A DNA stretch of 64,000 nucleotides from Subtercola boreus (GCF_003399635.1 NZ_NBXB01000002.1:1-64000); one strand, 5' to 3'; shown: positions 27,701 to 35,154, counted from the first letter of the stretch. The notes: a model not told the origin generated them from the sequence alone. Made by a program: numbers and translations.

Positions 27701-28015
27701 CGCGGGGTCGACCGTCTGCATCGTCGAGGAGGCCGGGTCGACCGCGATGACCGTGTCGCCGTTCTGCAGGATGCCGAAATTGCCGCTCGTCATGCGGAGG
27801 CCGCTGTCGAGCACCTGGGAGGGGTAGTTGAGGTGGCCGAGCAGGAGTCCGCTCGGCTTCGACACCCAGACGCCGCCGTCGTTCAGCTGCACGTTCGCCG
27901 TCGAGACGCCCTGGTAGAAGATCGCCATCGTGGTCACCGCAAGCGACACGGCAGAAACGGTCGCCACCGACGCAAACGTCGCCTTGTGGCGCCGAATGGC
28001 CTCGAAGAGCCTCAC
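21758..28015 (-). CDS. Giant membrane-anchored Ig-like/fibronectin type III protein
   Basis: A protein of about 2085 aa. A short basic N-terminus and one transmembrane helix (about 15-37) place the rest outside the cell. The first 450 residues (DGGVWVSKPSGLLLGHLNYP) look propeller-like, followed by an Ala/Thr/Pro-rich stretch. About ten bacterial Ig/cadherin-like modules follow, each marked by a calcium-type turn such as NDSDPDGD, NDFDPAGG or NDYSPNGD. Five FN3 modules come next (for example VVLSWTPPSDNGAPITGYTV), then a Cys-containing C-terminal domain. No LPxTG or lipobox is seen. The GTG at 28015 is chosen because it is followed by the basic stretch and helix and preceded by a G-rich site. 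It starts the secretion-type locus; an adhesin or cell-wall-spanning scaffold is plausible. Confidence 0.85.
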   Translation of the reverse strand: MRLFEAIRRHKATFASVATVSAVSLAVTTMAIFYQGVSTANVQLNDGGVWVSKPSGLLLGHLNYPSQVLDSGLRMTSGNFGILQNGDTVIAVDPASSTMQTVDPATVSVGNPVAVPTDAQVSLGADTLSVLDPASGMLWATSPESLASFLPAPQAPLYRLGSGASATVDSSGGIHGLSLTDRTLVTIPADAQAAPVPDEQSSDAPATDAATPAATAPAAGSAATPTPTASAAPTVDTRTGTTSKSPDITTSALPAVADDAKLTLATVGTDAVVFDSVNGTVFLPGGKTVTLDSAKGGILQQNGPESATVLIATPTALIEQPLDGSDATTVDGPPSSTGAAGRATAPVQLGGCAYAAWSGVSTYLRDCEGSANDVARAIDGLGDNADLLFRVNRDVVVLNDLTSGAVWLVNQDMKKVENWDDVVPPADQTQKDDNDDTPEDVLQQVLPNRTEQNNPPIAANDKFGVRAGRTTILPVLDNDSDPDGDVLTASLTGAQPTLGTVEPILNGAALQITVPAGATGGNTFTYTADDGRGGQDTASVTLTVSATGTNSAPTEKRIASVPVEQGSTVSYNVLPDWIDPDGDDVFVTSATADGANQVQFRADGQITFTALDAEPGRKDVKVTVSDGTAETEGTIHFEMQAAGTLPPLTNADHYITRPNQQVTASPLLNDLSPSGTQLRLAKVNEVAGATVVPDYTTGTFSFVSPTPGTYYVPYAVTNGPKSSTNLVRVDVLADVATDAAPIAVRDVALLTKGHSVLVNVLGNDFDPAGGILAVQSIDNPADSGVSVEVLEHETLRVTDVPGITSPTTIHYTVTNGSKSAVGEVYIIPVPAPAKLLPPVAVDDSVTVRAGDVATIPVLANDYSPNGDTITLAPKLVDPLIDPADGDMFVAQDTLRFKAGPTAKTVYATYEVVDSQGQRDAGYVTIQIVGADAGANSPPRPRDVTVRALQGTTVPIPITLDGIDPDGDSVQLVGQASAPSKGRIVNVGESWLEYEAYPVSTGTDTFTYSVRDRLGAEATATVQVGIVPSSAANQNPYAVPDAVSVRPGRSVAVDVLANDSDPDGDPIALRDNGLQLPDGMTAEIKRGRVVVKAPSTPGQYTVQYTVVDQYGATAVGALLVSVDPNAQLVAPIARDDIIGVADVMGKASTTVPVRENDDDPDGTVDDLKVSVTDPNASVTADGQLTVILQPAAQIITYTVTDVDGLTASAFVYAPGTDTEAPTLKPGTKPITVNSGETVSVALSDYVLVAPGKSVRITEAGKVSASHANGTSLVTDATTLSYTSNADYFGPDALNFEVTDGTGPDDPEGHKATLVIPITVVSTVNHSPTFIGGPLSVAAAGKPETLNLRTLSRDADKGDLDKLVYRITNDPASGIDAKIDGNTLTVSASASAARGASSLQISADDGQSEPGTGVVTVTVLNTVEPPPLARDDVVAKADQGKTRTVDVLGNDFNPFPDTPLKILDTFVETGNGTARINGSQVDVTPAADFVGTMVVRYRISDATNDPSREADGRIQLTVQGRPDNVTTPSVTSIQDKTVVLSWTPPSDNGAPITGYTVSSPQGYSKQCASTTCTLNGLTNNVEYTFTVTATNAVGVSDPSPASAVARPDARPDRPAAPTLVFGDKSITVNWVTPNTTGSPVTSYNLEISPAPAKGAIQKTGVTGNTVKWEGLDNGTPYEVRVQAVNRAPSPSDFSPYSAAEIPAGKPDAPAAPTVTRLDPVGDQAQLQVNWKAPAANGDPIKGYSLQVIRGGTVIRTLTPGAGETSQAIPVDYSETNYTFALTARNKAGTSESSGESAPRRAFVAPGAPSNVQASAGDNTVTVSYGAADGKGARQSELAYQYSVNGGGWIGMPGDKVIRSGVPNNGSYSVKVRAVTQLDGESYQGPASGASNTVSPFGKPGDPTASASDNAKSVTVTWGAPERNGQDFHIEISIDGGGWENVGAAGGSRVVGDGYSQRHTIAARTVDNAGQVSGTASAEATSRAEPILTAVNVAKGAPVRNSECSTSGCAYVELRITDAKPGSYTVTYRSNCASGGGCKTSWLTKTVNVGASGNVTLTNNAYFGFTGSSVYATIDGPSGSFESNHVTW

Positions 28016-28073
28016 GTGAACCCCCGCTGTGAGATGAGACAAGCCGGACCATTCAAACATGACTTGTTGCCAT

Positions 28074-28088
28074 CCCCTAAACAAGGGG
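28074..28088. promoter_or_regulatory. Small inverted repeat in a divergent promoter region
   Basis: CCCCT and AGGGG arms around a 5-nt centre, in the gap between the Ig/FN3 gene (minus) and the MBL gene (plus). On the minus strand TTGTTT, overlapping it, is 17 nt from CATGTT, a weak promoter candidate for the giant gene. The evidence is thin. Confidence 0.3.
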
Positions 28089-28172
28089 TTGTTGCGTCCG
28101 AGTGTTCAGAGGTTTGCAACCGGTGGCGCGGCTCCGGCGGCGGGAGGGGTGCGCGGGCGGCAGGATGGGAGC

Positions 28173-29045
28173 ATGCAGCTCACCGTGCTCGGCACCGCCG
28201 CCCCGTTTCCCGTGCCCGGTAATGCGTGCTCGGGGTACCTGCTGCGGGCGGGCGGGTCTGTGGCGGGGGGTGTCGCGGGGTCTGCTCTGTCGGGCGCTGA
28301 TGCTCCGGCGGGCGCGGCAGCGCCAGCGGCGGTGGATGTCCGCCTCACCTCCCTCTGGATCGATGCCGGCACCGGCACCTTCGCCGAACTGCAGCGACAC
28401 CTCGCGCCGGGAGACCTCGACGCGATCTTCGTCACGCACCGGCACGCGGACCACACCGCCGACCTCCTCGTGGCCTCCTACGCGTACCGGTTCAGCACGG
28501 CTCCGGCTTTCGGGGCCCGCGGCGACCGCCGCATCAGGGTGTTCGGACCGGAAGGGCTCGCCGAACGGCTCGCCTCCTTCCTCGGCCCCACGGCGCTCAC
28601 AGGCGTGGAATCGGTCTTCGAGTTCACGGAGCTGCACGGCTGGGGCGAGGCTCCCGTGGGCGATCTCGACCTGTCGTGGGGCCCGGTCTCGCACGGAATG
28701 CCGGCGTTCGGGCTGACGGTCGTGGGGCGCGCCGCGGCGGGGCCGACGACGCGAGCCGGCTTCACCTACTCGGGCGACACCGCCCCCTGCATCTCGCTGG
28801 TCGAGCTCGCCGAGGAGTCCGCCACCCTGCTCTGCGAGGCAGGCTACGACGAGGCCCCCTCCGGCGAGTACGTGCACTGCACTCCTGAAGACGCGGGTCG
28901 GCAGGCGACCCAGGCGGGCGTCGCCACCCTCGTGCTCACCCACATCGCCGAGAATCTCGACCCCGCAGCGGCCGTCGACCGCGCCCGCTCCACCTTCGCG
29001 GGAGACGTGCGCGTCGCAGAGCCCGGCGCGACCTTCCTGGTCTGA
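28173..29045 (+). CDS. MBL-fold metallo-hydrolase (RNase Z-like subgroup)
   Basis: A 290-aa protein of the metallo-beta-lactamase fold. The zinc motif THRHADHTADLL (HxHxDH) is followed by SHGMPAFGLTV, the Asp ligand in TYSGDTAPC, and the last His in LTHIAENLDP. This order is that of the ribonuclease Z/arylsulfatase-like subgroup that begins with LTVLGTAAPFP. The substrate is unknown. The ATG at 28173 is chosen because LTVLGT is the usual first strand and AGGA lies 7 nt upstream; the extension to 28059 would overlap the divergent promoter. It stands alone, diverging from the secretion-type locus. Confidence 0.87.
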   Translation: MQLTVLGTAAPFPVPGNACSGYLLRAGGSVAGGVAGSALSGADAPAGAAAPAAVDVRLTSLWIDAGTGTFAELQRHLAPGDLDAIFVTHRHADHTADLLVASYAYRFSTAPAFGARGDRRIRVFGPEGLAERLASFLGPTALTGVESVFEFTELHGWGEAPVGDLDLSWGPVSHGMPAFGLTVVGRAAAGPTTRAGFTYSGDTAPCISLVELAEESATLLCEAGYDEAPSGEYVHCTPEDAGRQATQAGVATLVLTHIAENLDPAAAVDRARSTFAGDVRVAEPGATFLV

Positions 29046-29154
29046 CGCCGCCGCGCCTCGCACCCCCCCGGACCTGCACCCCCTCGGACCCGCCCCCGCC
29101 CAACGAGGCGCCACCCAAACCCCGCCCCACAAGCATCACACCCCACCTGTGGCG

Positions 29155-29228
29155 CGTGCACAACTCAGGGTGGGCGCCTCGCCATCGACCATTCGGGCTC
29201 GGTGAAGCGTCTGTCCTGAATTGCGGAC
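29155..29228. repeat. Intergenic repeat, copy A
   Basis: A roughly 70-bp element with imperfect inverted ends, TGCACAACTCAGG at the left and CCTGAATTGCGGA at the right. It is related to copy B at 33817-33892. Both copies lie in gaps between convergent genes, here the MBL hydrolase and the MATE exporter. The other bases of this 241-nt gap are C-rich and hold no gene that I can see. Confidence 0.65.
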
Positions 29229-29286
29229 AAGAAGGGTGTGCGATGCGTCGCGGTGTCGGCCAGCACGATGGACGCAGCAGCAACCG

Positions 29287-30618
29287 TCAGGCGGGTGCTC
29301 CGGCGACCATCCACCGGTCGGTGCGGGCGCGGAGGCCCAGGGTAAGCGCCCTCGCGCCGATGTAGCCGTAGCCGAACGCCGCCCACAACCAGACGAGCCC
29401 TGCGTCGCCGCCGGGTGCGAACAGCACGACGAGGGCGAGCAGCGGCGCATAGACGCCCACGTTCACGAGCCCACTGAGCGCGAGATACCGGGAGTCGCCT
29501 GCGCCGATGAGCACACCGTCGAGCACGAACACGTAGCCCGCGAGCGGTATGCCGAACCCCATCGCGAGGGCCGTGAGGGCAAGTGCCGCCGCGACATCCG
29601 GGCTCGAGGTGAACACCGGTCCGAGCAGCCCGAGCGCCGCGACCAGCGCGATACCCGCCCCGAGCAGCGCGCCCACACCCCATCCCCACCGCACGAGCCG
29701 ACGGGTGACGAGCCCGACCCGTTCGAGGTCGCCCGCACCGAGCCCGTGGCCGATCATCGACTGCCCGGCGATAGCGAGGGCGTCGAGCACGAATGCCAGC
29801 GTGGTGAAGAGGGTGAGCGCGATCTGGAACGCTCCGAGCTCCGCCGTGCCGAACGTCGCAGCGACAGCCACCGTCGCGAGGATCGCCGCCCGCAGCGAAG
29901 CCGTGCGCACGAACAGCCAGGCTCCGGATGTCGCGGCCGACAAGGCCCCGTCGAGCCCCGGTCGGAGCCGCGCACCGCTCTCCCGCACCGCGATCACGAT
30001 GTAGACAGCGGCCATCGCCCATTGCGCGACGACGGTTCCCGCCGCAGAACCCGCGATCCCCCAGCCGAACCCGTAGATGAACACGGCGTTCAACCCGGCA
30101 TTCGCCGCGAACCCGGCGACCGCCACGATGAGGGGGGTGCGGGTGTCCTGCAGGCCGCGCAAGAGCCCGGTCGCCGCGATCACCAGCAGCATGGCGGGCA
30201 GGCCGGCGAGCGAGACAGTGAGGTACGTCACGGCGTCGGCCGCGACATCCGGATCGCCCGTGAACAGCCCCACGACCGGCCGCGCGAACAGCAGGCCGAG
30301 AACGACGACGACCACACCGAGCCCGAGGGCCAGCCACAGACCGTCGATGCCGGCCCGGATCGCGCCCGTGCGGTCCCCGGCGCCCATCCGCCGGGCCACA
30401 GCGGGGGTCGTCGCATAGGCGAGGAAGATCAGCAGCCCGATCACCGTCTGCACGATGGCGCTCGCAATGCCGAGGGCCGCGAGCGGAACCTCGCCGAGAT
30501 GCCCGATGAGGGCGGTGTCGGTCAGCAGGAAGAGCGGCTCCGCAACGAGCGCGCCGAGCGCGGGCACGGCGAGGCGCAGGATGTCGCGGTCGAGGCTCGG
30601 AGCGGGCGGTGTGGGCAT
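29287..30618 (-). CDS. MATE family efflux transporter
   Basis: A 443-aa membrane protein with about 12 transmembrane helices and two MatE repeats, of the DinF-like subgroup. It begins DRDILRLAVPALGALVAEPLFLLTDTALIGHLG, the typical MATE opening; the conserved YATTPAVARRMGAGD and GLLRGLQDTRTPLIVA also fit. MATE proteins export organic cations or drugs using ion gradients. The ATG at 30618 is chosen because the family homology begins within ten residues of it; the upstream frame has no membrane-protein character. No regulator is adjacent. Confidence 0.9.
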   Translation of the reverse strand: MPTPPAPSLDRDILRLAVPALGALVAEPLFLLTDTALIGHLGEVPLAALGIASAIVQTVIGLLIFLAYATTPAVARRMGAGDRTGAIRAGIDGLWLALGLGVVVVVLGLLFARPVVGLFTGDPDVAADAVTYLTVSLAGLPAMLLVIAATGLLRGLQDTRTPLIVAVAGFAANAGLNAVFIYGFGWGIAGSAAGTVVAQWAMAAVYIVIAVRESGARLRPGLDGALSAATSGAWLFVRTASLRAAILATVAVAATFGTAELGAFQIALTLFTTLAFVLDALAIAGQSMIGHGLGAGDLERVGLVTRRLVRWGWGVGALLGAGIALVAALGLLGPVFTSSPDVAAALALTALAMGFGIPLAGYVFVLDGVLIGAGDSRYLALSGLVNVGVYAPLLALVVLFAPGGDAGLVWLWAAFGYGYIGARALTLGLRARTDRWMVAGAPA

Positions 30619-30754
30619 CCACCAACCGTAGCCAGCACGGCCGACACGTGGCCGGCCCGATGCGAAGGTGAGACGCCCGCGCTCGCGTGAGATGGGCGCG
30701 CGCGTCTCAGGTGTCCGCCGCCGTCTCACTCGCTGCACTGTCAGACCGCGCGGC

Positions 30755-30760
30755 TATTCT
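30755..30760 (+). promoter_or_regulatory. -10 element (TATTCT) of a probable leaderless transcript
   Basis: TATTCT ends 6 nt before the ATG of the M13 peptidase gene, so transcription would start at or next to the A of ATG. No convincing -35 element is visible. Confidence 0.5.
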
Positions 30761-30766
30761 GGACGC

Positions 30767-32797
30767 ATGAGCGAAACCGGCATCGACACGACCGAACTCG
30801 ACCCCGAGACCCGTGCACAGGACGATCTGTTCCGGCACGTGAACGGGCGGTGGATCGCGCGCACCGAGATCCCGGCCGACAAGGCGCGGTACGGGTCGTT
30901 CTACGAGCTCGCCGAAGAGGCCGAGAAGGCCGTGCAGCAGATCATCACCGAGGCGCAGGGGGCCGATGCGGGCACTGAGATGCGCAAGTTCGGCGACCTC
31001 TACACGAGCTTCATGGATGAGGAGCGCATCGAGGAGCTCGGCACGGCTCCGATCGACGCCCAGCTCGCCCTCGTCGACGCCGTCGCCTCGGTCGAAGACC
31101 TCGTTCGAACCGTCGGGCGTCTCGAACGGCAGGGCGTGGGCGGCTTCTTCCACCTGTTCGTCGACAACGACCCGGGAAACCCCGAGCGATACCTCGTCTT
31201 CGTCGAGCAGGGCGGTATCACCCTGCCCGATGAGAGCTACTACCGCGACGAGAAGTTCGCGAGCATCCGGGAGGCGTACGTCGCCCACATCCAGCGTATG
31301 TTCGAGCTCGCAGGAGCCGGCCCCGGTGCGTCGGCAGGCCCCGGCACCGCCGCCGAGCGGGCGCAGCGGGACGATGCCCACGGGCGCCGCGCGCAGCGCG
31401 TCTTCGACCTCGAGACGGCGATCGCCTCGAAGCACTGGGACAACGTGAAGACCCGCGACGCCCAGGCCACCTACAACCTGCTCTCCTGGGCCGACCTTCT
31501 CGCGCTGTTCACCGGAGCGGCAGCCGACGACTCGCCCGCCGGCGCGCTCACGATCTGGCGTGATGCCCTCGACGTGCCCGCCGGCGTGCTCGATGAGGTC
31601 GTCGTGCGGGAGCCGAGCTTCCTCGAGGGTATCTCGGGCCTCATCACCGACGACCGCCTCGCAGAGTGGAAGGACTGGCTCTCGTGGAAGATCATCCACG
31701 GCGCAGCTGCCTTCCTACCCGATGCCTTCGTCGCCGAGAACTTCGAGTTCTACGGCCACACGCTCACCGGAACGCCCTCGATCCGTGCCCGCTGGAAGCG
31801 CGGCGTCTCCCTCGTCGAGGGCTCGATGGGCGAGGCCGTCGGCCGGATCTACGTCGACCGCCACTTCGGCAGCACGGCGAAGGCCGCGATAGACGTCTTG
31901 GTCGCCAACCTCATCGAGGCCTACCGGCAGTCGATCACCGACCTCTCCTGGATGACGCCCTCCACCCGCGAGCGGGCACTGGAGAAGCTCGAGAAGTTCA
32001 CACCGAAGATCGGTTTCCCGGCGAAGTGGCGCGACTACTCTGCGCTCGACCTCGACGCGTCGAGCCTGTTCGACAATGTGCGGGCGACGAGCGAGTTCGA
32101 GTTCCAGCGAGAACTCGGCAAGGTCGGCAAGCCGCTCGACCGCGACGAGTGGTTCATGACTCCGCAGACCATCAACGCCTACTACAACCCGGGTTTCAAC
32201 GAGATCGTCTTCCCCGCCGCCATCCTCCAGTACCCGTTCTTTGACGAGGCACGGGATGCCGCGTCGAACTACGGCGCGATCGGAGCCGTCATCGGGCACG
32301 AGATCGGCCACGGTTTCGACGACCAGGGCTCCCGGTTCGACGGCGACGGACGTCTGACGGACTGGTGGACATCCGAAGACCGCGAAGCCTTCGAGAAGCT
32401 CACGGCCTCGCTCATTGCGCAGTACGACGCACTCGCGCCCGCGCAGGTGCCCGAGCACCACGTGAATGGCTCGCTGACAATCGGTGAGAACATCGGCGAT
32501 CTCGGCGGACTCGGCATAGCGTGGAAGGCATACCTGATCTCGCTCGGCGGCGAAGAACCGCCGGTGATCGACGGTCTGACCGGTGCCCAGAGGTTCTTCC
32601 TCTCCTGGGCGCAGGCCTGGCAGCAGAAGTCGAGAGACGAAGAGGTGATCCGCCTGCTGGCGATCGACCCGCATTCGCCGAACGAGTTTCGCTGCAACCA
32701 GATCGTGCGGAACATCGGCGAGTTCTACGAAGCATACTCCGTCGGCGAGAGCGATGCGCTCTGGCTGGCTCCGGATGATCGTGTGAACATCTGGTAG
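30767..32797 (+). CDS. M13 family zinc metallopeptidase (neprilysin/PepO-like)
   Basis: A 676-aa peptidase. The zinc site is complete: HEIGHGFDDQG (HExxH near residue 510) and the downstream Glu in TIGENIGDLGG (near 572). The family motif NAYYNPGFNEIVFPAAILQYPFF precedes it. There is no signal peptide, so it is probably a cytoplasmic oligopeptidase, as for many actinobacterial members. The ATG at 30767 starts the conserved region (DDLFRHVNGRWIARTEIPADKARYG comes soon after), and a -10-like TATTCT lies 6 nt upstream. A short Gly/Ala/Pro-rich insertion near residue 185 is not typical of the fold. Confidence 0.93.
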   Translation: MSETGIDTTELDPETRAQDDLFRHVNGRWIARTEIPADKARYGSFYELAEEAEKAVQQIITEAQGADAGTEMRKFGDLYTSFMDEERIEELGTAPIDAQLALVDAVASVEDLVRTVGRLERQGVGGFFHLFVDNDPGNPERYLVFVEQGGITLPDESYYRDEKFASIREAYVAHIQRMFELAGAGPGASAGPGTAAERAQRDDAHGRRAQRVFDLETAIASKHWDNVKTRDAQATYNLLSWADLLALFTGAAADDSPAGALTIWRDALDVPAGVLDEVVVREPSFLEGISGLITDDRLAEWKDWLSWKIIHGAAAFLPDAFVAENFEFYGHTLTGTPSIRARWKRGVSLVEGSMGEAVGRIYVDRHFGSTAKAAIDVLVANLIEAYRQSITDLSWMTPSTRERALEKLEKFTPKIGFPAKWRDYSALDLDASSLFDNVRATSEFEFQRELGKVGKPLDRDEWFMTPQTINAYYNPGFNEIVFPAAILQYPFFDEARDAASNYGAIGAVIGHEIGHGFDDQGSRFDGDGRLTDWWTSEDREAFEKLTASLIAQYDALAPAQVPEHHVNGSLTIGENIGDLGGLGIAWKAYLISLGGEEPPVIDGLTGAQRFFLSWAQAWQQKSRDEEVIRLLAIDPHSPNEFRCNQIVRNIGEFYEAYSVGESDALWLAPDDRVNIW

Positions 32798-32883
32798 TTT
32801 CGACGTTTCACCGCAGGGGTCGTGGGGCCCCGGCACCCGTGCATGTGACGTGGCTCCCGAGGCCACAGACGAAGGAAACAACG

Positions 32884-33792
32884 GTGGCACAACCGATGCG
32901 CAAAGACCGGCGGCGGGGCCAACCCGGCCTGCCGAGCGGGCGACGTTCGAACGCCCCGCACGACAGTGAGACGTTCAAGCGCGGTTTCGTCTCGCTGACC
33001 AAGCTTGCGCTCTCCGGCGTGCAGATCACCGCTTCGGCACTGGATGTCGGCACCGAGAAGGTGCTCTTCTCCATCGACGACCACCTGTCGGTGCCCACCG
33101 CGAGCCTCGGCAAAGTGCTGCTGCTCATCGAGGTCGCCGCCCGGCTGACCCATCGTGACATCTCGGCGCATGGGCTGCTCGACCGAACCGTCGTGGACTC
33201 GGCCGCCGACACCGGACTCTGGCAGCACCTGCAGGTGCCGACGCTGCCGGTCGCCGACCTCGCGGTGCTGGTCGGCGCGACGAGCGACAACCTGGCAACC
33301 AATGTTCTGCTGCGGCACATCGGCCTCGATGCGGTTCGCGCGCGCGGTGAGTCGCTGGGGCTGCACCGCACCTTCCTACTCGACAAGGTTCGGGACTTCC
33401 GCGGCCCCGACGACGCCCCGCACTTCTCGGTGGGCTCGGCGCGTGAGCTCGCAACGCTCTTCCGCAACCTCGCCGAGGGCAATGTCGTCGACGTCGCGAC
33501 CAGCCAGCAGGTGCTCGCCTGGCTCGGCCTCGGCAGCGACCTGTCGATGGTGGCCAGCGCCTTCGGGCTCGATCCGCTCTCGCACGTGCACTCCGACCAC
33601 GGCCTGCTTCTGATCAACAAGACGGGCTCGGGTGCGGGCATCCGTTCGGAGGTGGGCGTGCTGCGCGGCCCGCGGGCGAGCGTGGCCTACGCGATCACGA
33701 TGCGCTTCAACGACGCGGAGCTGACGGGCCGGCTCGCGGTGCTCGAGGGCATGCGCACGCTCGGCACCGACATTCTCGAGTACGTGTACTGA
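32884..33792 (+). CDS. Class A beta-lactamase-like serine hydrolase without signal peptide
   Basis: A 302-aa protein with all three active-site elements of the class A beta-lactamase/DD-peptidase fold: SLGK (SxxK, near residue 73), SDN (near 133, GATSDNLATNVLL) and KTGS (near 244). The N-terminus is strongly basic (RKDRRRGQPG), with no hydrophobic signal segment or lipobox. It therefore appears to stay in the cytoplasm, unlike true beta-lactamases. The GTG at 32884 has AAGGA 7 nt upstream; the earlier ATG at 32839 adds nothing signal-like. It may be an esterase, amidase or degenerate beta-lactamase-like enzyme rather than a resistance gene. Confidence 0.82.
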   Translation: MAQPMRKDRRRGQPGLPSGRRSNAPHDSETFKRGFVSLTKLALSGVQITASALDVGTEKVLFSIDDHLSVPTASLGKVLLLIEVAARLTHRDISAHGLLDRTVVDSAADTGLWQHLQVPTLPVADLAVLVGATSDNLATNVLLRHIGLDAVRARGESLGLHRTFLLDKVRDFRGPDDAPHFSVGSARELATLFRNLAEGNVVDVATSQQVLAWLGLGSDLSMVASAFGLDPLSHVHSDHGLLLINKTGSGAGIRSEVGVLRGPRASVAYAITMRFNDAELTGRLAVLEGMRTLGTDILEYVY

Positions 33793-33816
33793 CGCTCGCG
33801 GCGGGTCGGTCTGGTC

Positions 33817-33892
33817 CGTGTGCGCAATTCAGGATGAGCGCGCCGCCGCGTCGGTATGCTCCTCGGCGACCGGCTCTGCCTGAATCAGTGCG
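33817..33892. repeat. Intergenic repeat, copy B
   Basis: Related to copy A at 29155-29228. The left end TGCGCAATTCAGGATGAGCG and right end CTGCCTGAATCAGTGCGCG form imperfect inverted termini. It lies between the convergent serine-hydrolase and GNAT-NUDIX genes. Confidence 0.65.
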
Positions 33893-33950
33893 CGAGCGGC
33901 GCCGAATGGCGCGTGTGGCGGCGATGGTGGGCGCAGCGCAGGGGGCGCCG

Positions 33951-34967
33951 TCAGTCGATGAGGCCGAGGGCGACGAGGCGGGAGAGCGTCTCGACGCCGG
34001 CGGGCGGGCAGCGGTGGGCGTCGGCCGAGCTCACCCAGTGCACCGAATCCACCTCCGAGGATGCCGTCGGCTCGTCGAGCGCCGTCGCGGCGAAGAGTTC
34101 CATCGCGACCATCCGCCCTTCCGGTTCGCCGTGTGCCTGCACGGTGACCGTGAACAGGCTCCGGATGCTCGCCCCGTCGAGCTCGACCGCGATCTCCTCG
34201 CGGCACTCCCGCACGAGCGCCTCGGCGGCAGTCTCGTCCGCGTCGATCTTGCCCCCGGGAAGGTAGAGCACGTCGCGGCCCCGCGCGGTGACCATGAGGA
34301 CGCGCCGCCCCCGCAGTAACACCACGGCCGCGACCCGGATGTCCTCCATTCCGTCTGCACCGGCCGAAACGTCACCGTAGAGCGCGCTCGACCCGGCGGC
34401 GCGCTCCGCCGCCAGGATCCCGTAGACAGCGGTGTCGCCCCAGCCGCCCTTGAACCACAGGTTCTCGCGGAGCACCGCGTCGCGCGTCATCCCGAGCCGT
34501 CTGCACACGGCAGCGGACGCGGTATTGCGCGGGTCGAGGTGTGCCTCGACGCGATGAACGCCGAGGGTCGAGAAGGCCCAGTCGAGCATCCGGCCGGCCG
34601 CCTCCGAGGCGTAGCCGCGGCCCTGGAAGTCGGGATGGAACGCCCAGCCGATCTCGGCCTGGCCGTTCGAGACGCTGTGCAGAAACACGGTGATCTCCCC
34701 GATCAGCCGCGGGCGGGGCGGGGTGAGCCCTTCGCCGCCGCCGGCCAGCTCGACGCCGACGACCAGCACGTCGCCGTCCGCCTCGAGTGCCGTGGTCTGG
34801 AGCCGACGCGCGAGGTGCTCGCGTGTCTCGTCGAGCGTCCGCACCTCCCAGAACATGTACTCGACGACCTCGGGCAGCCGCTGGTACGCGTTGATGTCGT
34901 CGGCATCGCTCTCGCGCAGCAGCCGCAGCCTGAGCCGCTCGGTCTCGATCGGCGCAAAGAAACTCAT
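33951..34967 (-). CDS. GNAT acetyltransferase-NUDIX hydrolase fusion
   Basis: A 338-aa two-domain protein. Residues 1-185 are a RimJ/RimL-type GNAT domain (ERLRLRLLRESDADDINAYQ, AEIGWAFHPDFQGRGYASEA with the acetyl-CoA loop, HLDPRNTASAAVCRRLGM). Residues 200-338 are a NUDIX domain whose box reads GGKIDADETAAEALVRECRE followed by EIAVEL, close to the consensus but with Ala in place of the last Gly. Substrates are unknown. The ATG at 34967 directly precedes the GNAT fold. The coding frame is continuous across both domains, so this is a true fusion and not two genes. A large inverted repeat lies in the gap upstream. Confidence 0.88.
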   Translation of the reverse strand: MSFFAPIETERLRLRLLRESDADDINAYQRLPEVVEYMFWEVRTLDETREHLARRLQTTALEADGDVLVVGVELAGGGEGLTPPRPRLIGEITVFLHSVSNGQAEIGWAFHPDFQGRGYASEAAGRMLDWAFSTLGVHRVEAHLDPRNTASAAVCRRLGMTRDAVLRENLWFKGGWGDTAVYGILAAERAAGSSALYGDVSAGADGMEDIRVAAVVLLRGRRVLMVTARGRDVLYLPGGKIDADETAAEALVRECREEIAVELDGASIRSLFTVTVQAHGEPEGRMVAMELFAATALDEPTASSEVDSVHWVSSADAHRCPPAGVETLSRLVALGLID

Positions 34968-35093
34968 GCTCCCACTCTGCCACCACACCCGCTCCGCCCG
35001 GGCCGGCCCGCGCGCTCCTCCCGCCCCGCCCACGTCGGCTGGCGCCCCGCTCCCGCCCGGCTCGTCCCTCTCCGCCTCGGCGCCTCGGCGGCA

Positions 35094-35154
35094 ATCGAGT
35101 GGGCAGTTCCGTCCCTGTCTGCCGATTCAAGAGGGACCGAACTGCCCACTCGAT
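35094..35154. repeat. 23-bp inverted repeat (one mismatch) between hemA and the GNAT-NUDIX gene
   Basis: Arms 35094-35116 and 35132-35154 are complementary at 22 of 23 positions, with a 15-nt loop. The left arm starts ATCGAGTGGGCAGTTC. It lies 41 nt past the hemA stop codon on the minus strand. No T-run follows on either side, so it is not a textbook terminator. It may be a small mobile or structural repeat that also ends transcription. Confidence 0.8.
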
